Positions 1 through 6,284 of a stretch of 12,167 nt of DNA are shown in pieces. The notes under the pieces are model-generated. The model was given only the letters and a program-made list of their open reading frames with translations. It did not search any database and was not told the origin of the DNA. The DNA is from Lachnospiraceae bacterium (GTDB taxonomy: Bacteria; Bacillota_A; Clostridia; Lachnospirales; Lachnospiraceae): assembly GCA_017621115.1 (NCBI GenBank), contig JAGATU010000081.1, positions 1 through 12,167 on the forward strand, in the 5' to 3' direction. Position 1 is the first letter of the stretch. Each line of letters starts with the position of its first letter. The position numbers and the translations under genes were made by a program.

Positions 1-369
1 GATATTGATTATTTCAAGAAGGTAAACGATACCTACGGCCACGAATGCGGTGATGAAGTATTGCGTACACTTGCAGATATTTTTAAAGAGCAGATGGACG
101 GTCATGGCGTGGTTGCGCGTTGGGGCGGTGAAGAGTTTATCTTTGTTTACGAAGGTGTAAACGGAGATGAAGCCAAGATTAAATTGACCGATTTACAAAA
201 CGCCGTTAAGAAGGCTGTTATCCGTTATGAGGATTTGGAGATAAAAGTGACCATGACATTCGGACTTGTGGAATATGAACCTTCCATGAGTCTGGATGAT
301 AATATTAAGATTGCAGATGAACGTCTCTATATCGGAAAAGAATCCGGAAGAGACAGGATTATATACTAG
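1..369 (+). CDS. GGDEF-domain diguanylate cyclase, C-terminal part
   Basis: This is the end of a GGDEF protein whose N-terminus lies outside the window; the reading frame is open from base 1. Diguanylate cyclases condense two GTP into the second messenger c-di-GMP. The fragment opens with the metal- and substrate-binding stretch DIDYFKKVNDTYGH and continues with GDEVL. The catalytic loop is RWGGEEF, with GGEEF at bases 124-138, so the active-site signature is complete. The domain ends normally with IADERLYIGKESGRDRI. The four residues where an inhibitory I-site (RxxD) would sit, five residues before GGEEF, read DGHG, so canonical product inhibition is not expected. The sensory or membrane part is missing from view, so the input signal is unknown. 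A terminator follows directly. The family call is very safe; catalytic activity is inferred from the intact motif. Confidence 0.95.
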   Translation, partial: DIDYFKKVNDTYGHECGDEVLRTLADIFKEQMDGHGVVARWGGEEFIFVYEGVNGDEAKIKLTDLQNAVKKAVIRYEDLEIKVTMTFGLVEYEPSMSLDDNIKIADERLYIGKESGRDRIIY

Positions 370-375
370 AATTGC

Positions 376-403
376 AAAAGGACCTGCAAAAGTGGGTCCT
401 TTT
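376..403 (+). terminator. Hairpin terminator after the GGDEF gene
   Basis: A perfect 9-bp stem, AAAAGGACC (376-384) with GGTCCTTTT (395-403), encloses a 10-nt loop. The descending arm ends in four T. It lies 7 nt after the GGDEF stop and 29 nt before the next start codon. It probably separates the cyclase from the ZIP transporter, although the short T-run suggests only moderate strength. Confidence 0.7.
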
Positions 404-432
404 CATAGGTTATATAGGACAGGAGGAGTAGT

Positions 433-1185
433 ATGGAACTTGTTTTAATGACGGCTTTGGGTGTTGGCGGTGCCACGATAGTCGGCGCCGTTATCGGTTT
501 TTTTGTAAATGATGTGGACCACAAGACTAATGATATTATCCTTGGTTTTGCGGCCGGTATCATGCTTGCGGCGGCAATTAACGGATTGATTGTTCCGGCA
601 GTGGATTCGGTGGAATTGTCCATGTTGTGGCTACCGATAGCCGGTATTTTTGCCGGAGCCCTGTTTTTGAATGCAATGGACCGTCTGACACCGCATTTGC
701 ACAAGGTATCGGGTGCTGATATAGAAGCACATGCCAATAATAAGAATTTAAACCGTGCGATTTTGTTTGTAATGGCGGTAGCACTTCATAATTTACCGGA
801 AGGTATGGCGGCCGGTGTCAGTTTCGGTAATGATGATGTTTCTGCGGCAATTACGGTTGCTGTCGGTATTGCCTTGCAGAATATTCCGGAAGGTATTGTG
901 ACGGTATCACCGCTTGTTATGTCAGGTGTAAAGAGAACCAGAGCGCTGTTGTTGGCATCGGTTACGGGCTTAATAGAAGTGTTAGGTACTTTTATCGGTT
1001 TTTATGTATCAGAGGTATCGACGCATATCTTACCTTTTGCACTGGCGTTTGCGGGAGGAACCATGCTTTATATCATCAGTGATGAGATGATTCCGGAGAC
1101 ACACAGCCATGGCTATGAACGTACGGCGACGTACTCGATATTAATCGGATTTACACTGATGTTGGTTTTGGATGTGGTATTGTAG
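433..1185 (+). CDS. ZIP-family divalent metal transporter (ZupT-like)
   Basis: This is a 250-residue polytopic membrane protein of the ZIP family, which moves Zn(II), and often Fe or Mn, into the cytoplasm. The two signature metal-binding helices are clear: HNLPEGMAAG at residues 119-128 (TM4) and QNIPEGI at residues 149-155 (TM5). Both carry the N-x-P-E-G core that forms the binuclear metal site. About eight hydrophobic segments span the length. A charged, histidine-containing loop (HLHKVSGADIEAH, about residues 88-100) lies between TM3 and TM4, as is usual. Near the C-terminus, SDEMIPETHSHG (about 216-227) adds conserved acidic and His residues. The start is fixed by AGGAGGAG at 421-428, 4 nt before the ATG. 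Length matches bacterial ZupT/GufA-type proteins. Metal preference cannot be read from the sequence. The gene stands alone between a terminator and a repeat-filled gap. Confidence 0.93.
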   Translation: MELVLMTALGVGGATIVGAVIGFFVNDVDHKTNDIILGFAAGIMLAAAINGLIVPAVDSVELSMLWLPIAGIFAGALFLNAMDRLTPHLHKVSGADIEAHANNKNLNRAILFVMAVALHNLPEGMAAGVSFGNDDVSAAITVAVGIALQNIPEGIVTVSPLVMSGVKRTRALLLASVTGLIEVLGTFIGFYVSEVSTHILPFALAFAGGTMLYIISDEMIPETHSHGYERTATYSILIGFTLMLVLDVVL

Positions 1186-1190
1186 TGGAT

Positions 1191-1260
1191 TTTCGTTAGT
1201 ATTTATTGGTTTTTATTAGTTTTCGTTAGTATTTGTTAGTTTTCGTTAGTAATTGTTGCT
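1191..1260 (+). repeat. Degenerate 10-bp tandem repeat, seven units
   Basis: Seven consecutive decamers fill most of the gap between the ZIP and aldolase genes: TTTCGTTAGT (1191), ATTTATTGGT (1201), TTTTATTAGT (1211), TTTCGTTAGT (1221), ATTTGTTAGT (1231), TTTCGTTAGT (1241) and AATTGTTGCT (1251). Three units are identical, and the others keep the TT-AGT/TTGT pattern. The period equals about one helical turn, so the T-runs are in phase. The array could be a slipped-strand minisatellite or a curved-DNA or protein-binding element upstream of the aldolase. No promoter with good -35 and -10 boxes could be placed within it. Confidence 0.75.
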
Positions 1261-1283
1261 TTTAGGATAAAGGAGATTAGAAA

Positions 1284-2132
1284 ATGTTAGCATCGTTAAA
1301 AGAAGTGATGGAAATGGCCAATCAGGGAGGTTATGCAATCGGAGCGTTCAATACCCCGAATTTGGAATGTTTACTTGCGGTAATACATAATGCCGAAGAG
1401 ATGAATGTGCCGGTTATTATTTCCCACGCGCAGTTACATGAGGAGATTGCACCTCTTGATGATATCGGACCGCTTATGGTATATGCGGCAAAGAATGCGA
1501 AAGTTAAGGTTTGCGTGCATCTGGATCATGGCGAAGATTTAGAGTATTTGGAAAGAGCATTGGAAATCGGTTTTACTTCTGTTATGTACGATGGTTCCTT
1601 ATATTCTTACGAAGAAAATGTAGCCAATACCAAGAAAGCCGTAGAACTTGCGGCAAAATATAATGCAGATGTAGAAGCCGAAATCGGTGTAATGGGCGGA
1701 CGTGAAGCAGGTGCAGCTGATAACGGTACTAAGGCAGAAGATATGTATACCGATCCGGATGTGGCAGCTAAGTTCGTAAAAGAGACAGGCATTGATGCAT
1801 TGGCGGCTTCCTTTGGTACCGCACATGGTTTGTATAAAGCGGCACCAAAGCTTGATTTTGAGAGAATTGAACAGATTTGCGATAAAACCGGCATTCCGCT
1901 TGTAATGCATGGCGGTTCGGGAGTAAGTCCTGAGGATTACCGCAAAGCCATTGCTAAGGGCGTGCGCAAGATTAATTATTACTCCTATATGTCCAATGCG
2001 GGCGTAAAAGCAGCCAAAGAATTATTGGAGTCACAGGATGTGACATATTACCACGATATTGCGATGGCGGCACAGAAGGCCATGAAGGCAGATGTCTTAA
2101 AAGCCATGAATGTTTTCTACGCAAAAGAATAA
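1284..2132 (+). CDS. Class II (zinc) ketose-bisphosphate aldolase, FBA/GatY family
   Basis: This is a 282-residue zinc-dependent aldolase of the fructose-1,6-bisphosphate / tagatose-1,6-bisphosphate aldolase family. It splits a ketose bisphosphate into dihydroxyacetone phosphate plus an aldehyde in central sugar metabolism. Visible motifs are GAFNTPN (20-26), HLDHG (79-83, with catalytic Asp81 and zinc-binding His82), SVMYDGS (99-105), VEAEIG (130-135), FGTAHG (177-182, His181 a zinc ligand) and MHGGSG (208-213, His209 a zinc ligand). The phosphate-binding strand reads KINYYS (229-234), where the family usually has KxNxxTD/TE, so Ser replaces Thr and Tyr replaces the acidic residue nearby. 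That places it in a divergent subgroup and leaves the exact substrate open. AAAGGAG at 1269-1275 precedes the ATG by 8 nt. It is monocistronic as far as the sequence shows, with the repeat array upstream. Confidence 0.93.
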   Translation: MLASLKEVMEMANQGGYAIGAFNTPNLECLLAVIHNAEEMNVPVIISHAQLHEEIAPLDDIGPLMVYAAKNAKVKVCVHLDHGEDLEYLERALEIGFTSVMYDGSLYSYEENVANTKKAVELAAKYNADVEAEIGVMGGREAGAADNGTKAEDMYTDPDVAAKFVKETGIDALAASFGTAHGLYKAAPKLDFERIEQICDKTGIPLVMHGGSGVSPEDYRKAIAKGVRKINYYSYMSNAGVKAAKELLESQDVTYYHDIAMAAQKAMKADVLKAMNVFYAKE

Positions 2133-2156
2133 TATGCTTTTTGCACAATTTTTTGA
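2121..2156 (+). terminator. Possible weak terminator at the end of the aldolase gene
   Basis: GCAAAA (2121-2126) can pair with TTTTGC (2139-2144) across the aldolase stop codon. Four bases later a run of six T follows (2149-2154). The stem has only two G-C pairs, so this is at best a weak terminator; no better one is present before the next gene. Confidence 0.3.
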
Positions 2157-2189
2157 CAGAAATTCTCAAATTATTGAAAACTAATCGGA

Positions 2190-2218
2190 TTGACGTATTG
2201 ATGGCGGTGTATTAGTAT
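2190..2218 (+). promoter_or_regulatory. SigmaA-type promoter for the PurF-like gene
   Basis: TTGACG (2190-2195) and TAGTAT (2213-2218) are separated by exactly 17 nt, matching five of six and four of six consensus bases. Transcription would start near 2225. That leaves a leader of about 28 nt containing the ribosome binding site AAAAGGAG (2237-2244), 8 nt before the ATG at 2253. No riboswitch or obvious operator is visible in the 120-nt gap. Confidence 0.55.
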
Positions 2219-2252
2219 TAAAAATGTGACTTGAATAAAAGGAGACATTAAC

Positions 2253-2612
2253 ATGAGTGGTTTTTTTGCAGTAGCATCAAAGGAATCCTGTGTATGGGAT
2301 GTGTTTTTCGGAACGGATTACCATTCCCATTTAGGTACCAGACGTGGCGGTATGGTAACCTACGGAAGCAGAGGATTCGACCGTGCCATCCATAATATTT
2401 CCAATTCCCCTTTCCGTACGAAGTTTGAACGTGATGTGGAGGATTTGGACGGTAATATCGGTATCGGATGTATTTCCGATTATGAACCGCAGCCATTGCT
2501 TGTGAATTCACATCTTGGTAATTATGCTATTGCAACTATCGGAAGAATTAATATCTTGAGGAACTGGTTAAGGATTGTTATAAATCCGGACATACACAGT
2601 TTATGGCAATGA
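2253..2612 (+). CDS. N-terminal fragment: Ntn-hydrolase (glutaminase-like) domain of the PurF homologue
   Basis: Residues 1-100 form the first part of a class II glutamine amidotransferase fold; residues 101-119 are out-of-frame sequence after the deletion. In canonical PurF the mature chain begins with a catalytic Cys (CGVFG), with HRGQES and HNGN motifs further on. Here the start is MSGFFAV, with Ser2 in place of Cys. The HRGQ region reads HLGTRRGGM (26-34) and the HNGN region reads HLGN (87-90). An in-frame stop at 2232-2234 rules out an upstream extension carrying a Cys or propeptide. Glutaminase activity is therefore unlikely even in the unbroken gene. The protein may use free ammonia or have another role. 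I recall Clostridia and Bacteroides PurF paralogues with a similar GGFFG-like start and SHLGTRRGGM motif, so the Cys loss is probably a family trait, not damage. Confidence 0.75.
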   Translation: MSGFFAVASKESCVWDVFFGTDYHSHLGTRRGGMVTYGSRGFDRAIHNISNSPFRTKFERDVEDLDGNIGIGCISDYEPQPLLVNSHLGNYAIATIGRINILRNWLRIVINPDIHSLWQ

Positions 2613-3658
2613 GCGGAAGCCAGGTTAACCCGACAGAGCTTGTTGCAGCGCTTGTGAACCGCAAAGAGTCATATGCGGAAGGTATCCGTTTTGCCCAGGA
2701 AAAGATAGACGGTTCCATGACCATTCTTATTCTGACTCCGGAAGGTATTTATGCCGGTCGTGACAGGGTGGGACGTACACCGGTTATTATCGGTAAAAAG
2801 GACAATGCTTTTTGTGCATCATTTGAGAGTTTTGCATATCTGAATCTCGGATATGAAGATTATAAAGAATTAGGCCCGGGTGAGATTGTTTATTTCACTG
2901 CGGACAGTTGTGAGACCCTGATGGAACCGGGCGATGAGATGAAGATTTGTTCCTTCCTTTGGGTATACTACGGATATCCGACCTCCAGCTACGAAGGTGT
3001 TAATGTAGAGAAGATGCGTTACGAATGCGGTCGTTTGTTGGCGCAGCGTGATGATGTGGTACCGGATAGTGTGGCAGGTGTTCCGGATTCCGGTATTGCG
3101 CATGCGATTGGATATTCCAACGAATCATCCGTACCGTTTGCAAGACCGTTTATCAAATACACACCGACCTGGCCTCGTTCATTTATGCCAAGCAGCCAGG
3201 CACAGCGTAATTTGATTGCGAAGATGAAACTGATTCCGGTACAGGAATTAATCCACGACAAGAAATTATTAATGATTGACGACTCCATCGTGCGCGGTAC
3301 GCAGCTTGGAGAGACAACCGAATTCTTATACAACAGCGGTGCTAAGGAAGTGCATATCCGTCCGGCCTGCCCGCCGATTATGTTTGGTTGTAAATACCTG
3401 AATTTCTCACGTTCTTCTTCCGAGATGGATCTGATTACCAGACGAATCATCCGTGAGTGGGAAGGCGATGATGTATCCAAGGAGAGATTACAGGAATATG
3501 CCGATCCTGACAGCCCATGCTATCAGAAGATGGTGGAAGAAATCCGCAAGAGATTGAATTTCACGACTCTTCGTTATCATCGATTGGATGATATGATTCA
3601 GGCAATCGGACTTTCACCATGCAAATTATGTACCTATTGTTTTGACGGTAAAGAATAA
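2603..3658 (+). CDS. C-terminal part: phosphoribosyltransferase domain of the PurF homologue
   Basis: This 351-residue frame holds the end of the glutaminase-like domain and a full type I phosphoribosyltransferase domain. AGRDRVGRTPVIIG (51-64) matches the RDPLGxRPL region of PurF. GVPDSG (159-164), RSFMPSSQAQR (192-202) and the PRPP loop LLMIDDSIVRGTQ (222-234) are all present. Four cysteines sit where Bacillus-type PurF binds its [4Fe-4S] cluster: Cys116 (KICSF), Cys263 (FGCKY), and Cys343 with Cys346 (CTYC). The C-terminus CFDGKE resembles the usual CFTGxYP end. The ATG at 2603 is only an internal Met of the original gene: no ribosome binding site precedes it, and coding similarity extends upstream to 2552. 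If translated alone it would lack the first 100 residues. Confidence 0.85.
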   Translation: MAMSGSQVNPTELVAALVNRKESYAEGIRFAQEKIDGSMTILILTPEGIYAGRDRVGRTPVIIGKKDNAFCASFESFAYLNLGYEDYKELGPGEIVYFTADSCETLMEPGDEMKICSFLWVYYGYPTSSYEGVNVEKMRYECGRLLAQRDDVVPDSVAGVPDSGIAHAIGYSNESSVPFARPFIKYTPTWPRSFMPSSQAQRNLIAKMKLIPVQELIHDKKLLMIDDSIVRGTQLGETTEFLYNSGAKEVHIRPACPPIMFGCKYLNFSRSSSEMDLITRRIIREWEGDDVSKERLQEYADPDSPCYQKMVEEIRKRLNFTTLRYHRLDDMIQAIGLSPCKLCTYCFDGKE

Positions 3659-3665
3659 ATGACAG

Positions 3666-3702
3666 ACATCGTGTAGGGGGATACTCTTGCACGATGTTTT
3701 TT
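3666..3702 (+). terminator. Strong rho-independent terminator after the PurF-like gene
   Basis: ACATCGTG (3666-3673) pairs perfectly with CACGATGT (3690-3697). The helix can continue inward through six more pairs, including wobbles, to a GATA loop at 3680-3683. T follows at 3697-3702. It begins 8 nt after the stop codon and lies directly against the -35 box of the next promoter. Confidence 0.8.
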
Positions 3703-3703
3703 G

Positions 3704-3732
3704 TTGTGAAACTGTGTGAACAAGATTATAAT
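3704..3732 (+). promoter_or_regulatory. SigmaA promoter of the lipoprotein / gshA / ATP-grasp operon
   Basis: A perfect TATAAT (3727-3732) lies 17 nt downstream of TTGTGA (3704-3709), which matches four of six -35 consensus bases. Transcription would begin near 3739, about 31 nt before the ATG at 3770. Because the ATG at 3716 falls inside the promoter spacer, the promoter also supports the later start codon. Confidence 0.75.
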
Positions 3733-3769
3733 AGGGAAGATAATACAAACGGTATTTGGAGTGGATATT

Positions 3770-5152
3770 ATGAAAAAGAAGATAGTAATATTGGTGGCGG
3801 CATTGCTCCTTACAGGTTGCGGCGCCAAAACAGAAAATACGAATCCGACAGAGGAAGTTGCGGAGACTGTTTCAACAGAAGAAGCGGCTTTAGAAGAAGT
3901 TGGGATACCGGATAATCTGATTTCTTTTGACGAAACTAAGATTCATATACCGCAACTGACACAGGACTATGAGATTTGGTTTCTGGCGGACTCCCATATT
4001 ATTGTGGAAGACGGAAGTGAGGATGAACAGACGGCTGCTTATGCGGCAGAGAGAAAGCCGGTTTTTGAAAACGGATTAGGCTATTCTTCGGATGTGATTT
4101 TTTCACAGTTTATTGATAAAGCAAATGAACAAAAGCCGGATTTGGTATTGTTTGGCGGGGATATCATTGATTTTCCTTCTGAGGCGAATGTGGCTTTTTT
4201 GACTAGTGAATTACAGCGTCTTACCGTGCCGTATAGGATGGCGTACGGGAACCATGACTGGACATTTCCTTGGGAGTATATGACGGAGACGGGAAGCGCC
4301 ACATACCGTCCGATGATTGAGGATATAATGACCGGGAACAGCCCGGAATTTGAAGATATGACAGTGGTGGCAATTGATAACAGTTCCAATCAGGTGGCGC
4401 CGGAAGCATTGGCAGCTTTAGAGCAGGCATATGATGCCGGAAAGCCTATTATTCTGCTTCAGCATGTACCGTTATCGACAGAAGAATTGATTGCCAAAGC
4501 CAAGGAAAACTGGACCAATCCGGTGACACTCGGTATGCAGGTGCATGGCGGAATTGCGCCAAACGAAGCCTCTACTGAACTTTGGCATATGACACATGAC
4601 GATGAATCCTTAATCAAAGCCGTGCTCGCAGGACATGTGCATTTTGCACATGAAGAGGCCCTGTCGGAATCCACGGTTGAGATTATTGCCGATGCGGCTT
4701 TTAAAGGAAAAGCGACGAAGATTTTTTTGCAGAAAAATAAAGAGCATCAGTATTTCTGTGATAAATTTACTCTGACCGTAGACGATAAGCAGTTTGATTT
4801 AAAAGAAATTGATCCTGAGATGTCGTCAGTATCGGAACTCTATCCGATTGCGGGTGAGCAGTTGTATATTTTGGGAAGAGTGGACGAAAACGTCAACTCG
4901 CTTATGGTGTATGATTTTACGGAAGAAGAATTTGTATTTTCAGAGCACGGAACAACAATGTGCTGGGTTCAGGACAAGTTTGAGACTGTGCGCTATTTAA
5001 AAGACAATGTGGTGTATGATTTGGCAGGAAATATTATTTATCAGCCGGATGAATCAAATCTTGTAAGCATGATAGAATATGTGGTAGAAGATTTTAAAGT
5101 GACGGTGACGGACGCAAATCATGAAAACCCACAGGAAATTTGGATCGAATAA
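3770..5152 (+). CDS. Calcineurin-like metallophosphoesterase lipoprotein
   Basis: This is a 460-residue predicted lipoprotein with a two-metal phosphoesterase domain acting outside the membrane. The N-terminus MKKKIVILVAALLLTGC is a type II signal peptide whose lipidated Cys is residue 17. An acidic Thr/Glu-rich linker (about 20-48) follows. The metallophosphoesterase motifs are all present in order: DSH (74-76), GGD (129-131), GNHD (160-163), H232 in QHVP, and GHVH (288-291). The active site therefore looks complete, and the substrate (nucleotide, sugar phosphate or phospholipid) cannot be predicted. Residues about 325-460 form a strand-rich C-terminal region I do not recognise. The start at 3770 is preferred over the in-frame ATG at 3716: it has GGAG at 3758-3761, 8 nt upstream, it yields a clean signal peptide, and 3716 lies within the promoter. 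It is the first gene of an operon with the two ligases downstream. Confidence 0.9.
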   Translation: MKKKIVILVAALLLTGCGAKTENTNPTEEVAETVSTEEAALEEVGIPDNLISFDETKIHIPQLTQDYEIWFLADSHIIVEDGSEDEQTAAYAAERKPVFENGLGYSSDVIFSQFIDKANEQKPDLVLFGGDIIDFPSEANVAFLTSELQRLTVPYRMAYGNHDWTFPWEYMTETGSATYRPMIEDIMTGNSPEFEDMTVVAIDNSSNQVAPEALAALEQAYDAGKPIILLQHVPLSTEELIAKAKENWTNPVTLGMQVHGGIAPNEASTELWHMTHDDESLIKAVLAGHVHFAHEEALSESTVEIIADAAFKGKATKIFLQKNKEHQYFCDKFTLTVDDKQFDLKEIDPEMSSVSELYPIAGEQLYILGRVDENVNSLMVYDFTEEEFVFSEHGTTMCWVQDKFETVRYLKDNVVYDLAGNIIYQPDESNLVSMIEYVVEDFKVTVTDANHENPQEIWIE

Positions 5153-5156
5153 ACGA

Positions 5157-6281
5157 ATGGACAATTTCAAGACGAACAAAGAGAATATAATTCAATATTT
5201 AAAAAGCGGCTGTAAACCATGCGATATGCCCCTGCATTTTGGTGTGGAACTGGAGCATTTTGTTGTAAAAAAGGACACGAAGGAAGCGGTTTCCTACTAC
5301 GGTGAAAACGGAGTGGAGGCAATTCTGACAAAATTGATGCCTTTTTATGAGGAAAGCGCCTATAGTGAAGGGCATCTGATTGCGCTTGGAAGAGAAGGGA
5401 TTGCCCTTTCTTTGGAGCCTGCGGCGCAGCTGGAAGTCAGTATTTCCCCGCAGACGGATATCGGGGCAATTCATGCGATTTATGAGCGTTTTGTGCGCGA
5501 GATTACGCCGATACTTAAGGAGCATGCTTATGAGATGGTAACCTGCGGTTATCAGCCCGGATCAAGGGTAGAGGATTTGGAACTATTACCAAAGCCAAGA
5601 TACCGTTTTATGGATGCTTATTTTGCAAAAATAGGACCTTACGGCAGGCAGATGATGCGCGGCACGGCCTCAACGCAGGTATCGGTGGATTATTACAGCG
5701 AAGAGGATTTTTCGGATAAATACAGCATTGCCTATGCACTTAAGGATGTGCTTACGCATTTTAGCTCGAATTCCCCTGTTTATGAGGGCGGAGGCTATAC
5801 CGGTTTTACTCTGCGTGACGATATCTGGTCTAAGACGGACGCAAGGCGCGTGGATGTGGCTCCGTATATGATTGACGGGACAATGTCTTTTGAAGATTAT
5901 GCGGATTTTGTCCTGCAGACACCTGTGATAGTGAACAAAGAAGGTGCGCAGGAATATTATGATGAGAGAACCATTGGAGAGATTGCCGGGGAGCGTGTTT
6001 TTACCAGGGAAGAACTTACTCATGTGCTGTCGATGGTATTTCCGATGATTCGGGCGAAGCATTTTCTTGAAATCCGTTTTGCGGACAGCATGCCGATGGA
6101 GCGGGTTCTTAAGTATGTGCTGATTATAAAGGGATTGTTTACGGATGTGGCATATACAAAGACATGGCTGTATTCAAAAGAATTTAAAGATGCGGATGTT
6201 TTGCAACGTATCGAATTTATGCTCGGGAAAGTGCTCCCGGTACTGACCAAAGAAGAAGCAGAGTATTTGAAGAAGGAATAA
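5157..6281 (+). CDS. gshA: Glutamate-cysteine ligase family protein (GCS2 / plant-proteobacterial type)
   Basis: This is a 374-residue cytoplasmic ligase of the GCS2 family. Its founding members use ATP to join the gamma-carboxyl of glutamate to cysteine, the first step of glutathione synthesis. Motifs seen are GVELEHF (29-35), holding the metal/ATP-binding acidic residues, LEPAAQLEVSISP (87-99), which resembles the plant-type LEPGGQxELSGAP signature, QMMRGTASTQVSVDY (165-179), the counterpart of DMMxRTCTxQVNLDF, and FLEIRFADSMP (303-313). An ATG at 5121 in the same frame would overlap the lipoprotein gene by 32 nt. I prefer 5157 because MDNFKTNKEN looks like a natural N-terminus and sits 4 nt after the upstream stop; neither start has a strong ribosome binding site, suggesting coupled translation. 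EgtA-like or other gamma-glutamyl ligases are alternatives, so cysteine is a likely but unproven co-substrate. Confidence 0.85.
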   Translation: MDNFKTNKENIIQYLKSGCKPCDMPLHFGVELEHFVVKKDTKEAVSYYGENGVEAILTKLMPFYEESAYSEGHLIALGREGIALSLEPAAQLEVSISPQTDIGAIHAIYERFVREITPILKEHAYEMVTCGYQPGSRVEDLELLPKPRYRFMDAYFAKIGPYGRQMMRGTASTQVSVDYYSEEDFSDKYSIAYALKDVLTHFSSNSPVYEGGGYTGFTLRDDIWSKTDARRVDVAPYMIDGTMSFEDYADFVLQTPVIVNKEGAQEYYDERTIGEIAGERVFTREELTHVLSMVFPMIRAKHFLEIRFADSMPMERVLKYVLIIKGLFTDVAYTKTWLYSKEFKDADVLQRIEFMLGKVLPVLTKEEAEYLKKE

Positions 6282-6284
6282 AGT

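Larger units (their letters stand above)
2253..3658 (+). pseudogene. Amidophosphoribosyltransferase-like gene (PurF homologue) interrupted by a -1 frameshift
   Basis: Two overlapping reading frames together make one PurF-type protein of about 468 residues, close to the family length. The first frame (from 2253) matches the glutaminase-like half up to GRIN, with Asn100 at 2550-2552. It then loses similarity and stops at 2612. The second frame is open from 2552 and continues without a gap as YLEELVKDCYKSGHTQF into MAMSGSQ. Restoring one A in the run at 2550-2553, so that AATATCTT reads AATAATCTT, gives GRIN-N-LEELV in a single frame. That points to a one-base deletion rather than two separate genes. 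No X-XXY-YYZ slippery heptamer is present at the junction, so programmed frameshifting is unlikely. Everything downstream is intact and well conserved, so the break is recent or is a sequencing or assembly error. Canonical PurF makes phosphoribosylamine from PRPP in the first step of purine synthesis. Confidence 0.8.

Noticed and set aside
373..392. Direct repeat of TGCAAAAG (373-380 and 385-392)
   Set aside because: It is explained by the terminator arm and loop sequence, with no other copies noticed nearby.
1191..1260. Decamer array as a CRISPR array
   Set aside because: The units are 10 bp, directly abutting and degenerate; there are no spacers and no cas genes.
2153..2158. Perfect TTGACA as a promoter -35 box
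   Set aside because: No acceptable -10 box lies 15-19 nt downstream; the TTGACG/TAGTAT pair at 2190-2218 is better.
2541..2612. Programmed frameshifting in the PurF-like gene
   Set aside because: There is no slippery heptamer, and the simplest explanation is one missing A in AATATCTT.
3716..3769. Upstream in-frame ATG extending the phosphoesterase lipoprotein by 18 residues
   Set aside because: It lies between the -35 and -10 boxes of the predicted promoter, and it would bury the signal peptide; the ATG at 3770 has a ribosome binding site and a clean lipobox.
5121..5156. Earlier ATG for the glutamate-cysteine ligase gene
   Set aside because: It overlaps the preceding gene by 32 nt, and the added residues (KTHRKFGSNKR) look like another frame of that gene. 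The choice is not certain because neither start has a strong ribosome binding site.
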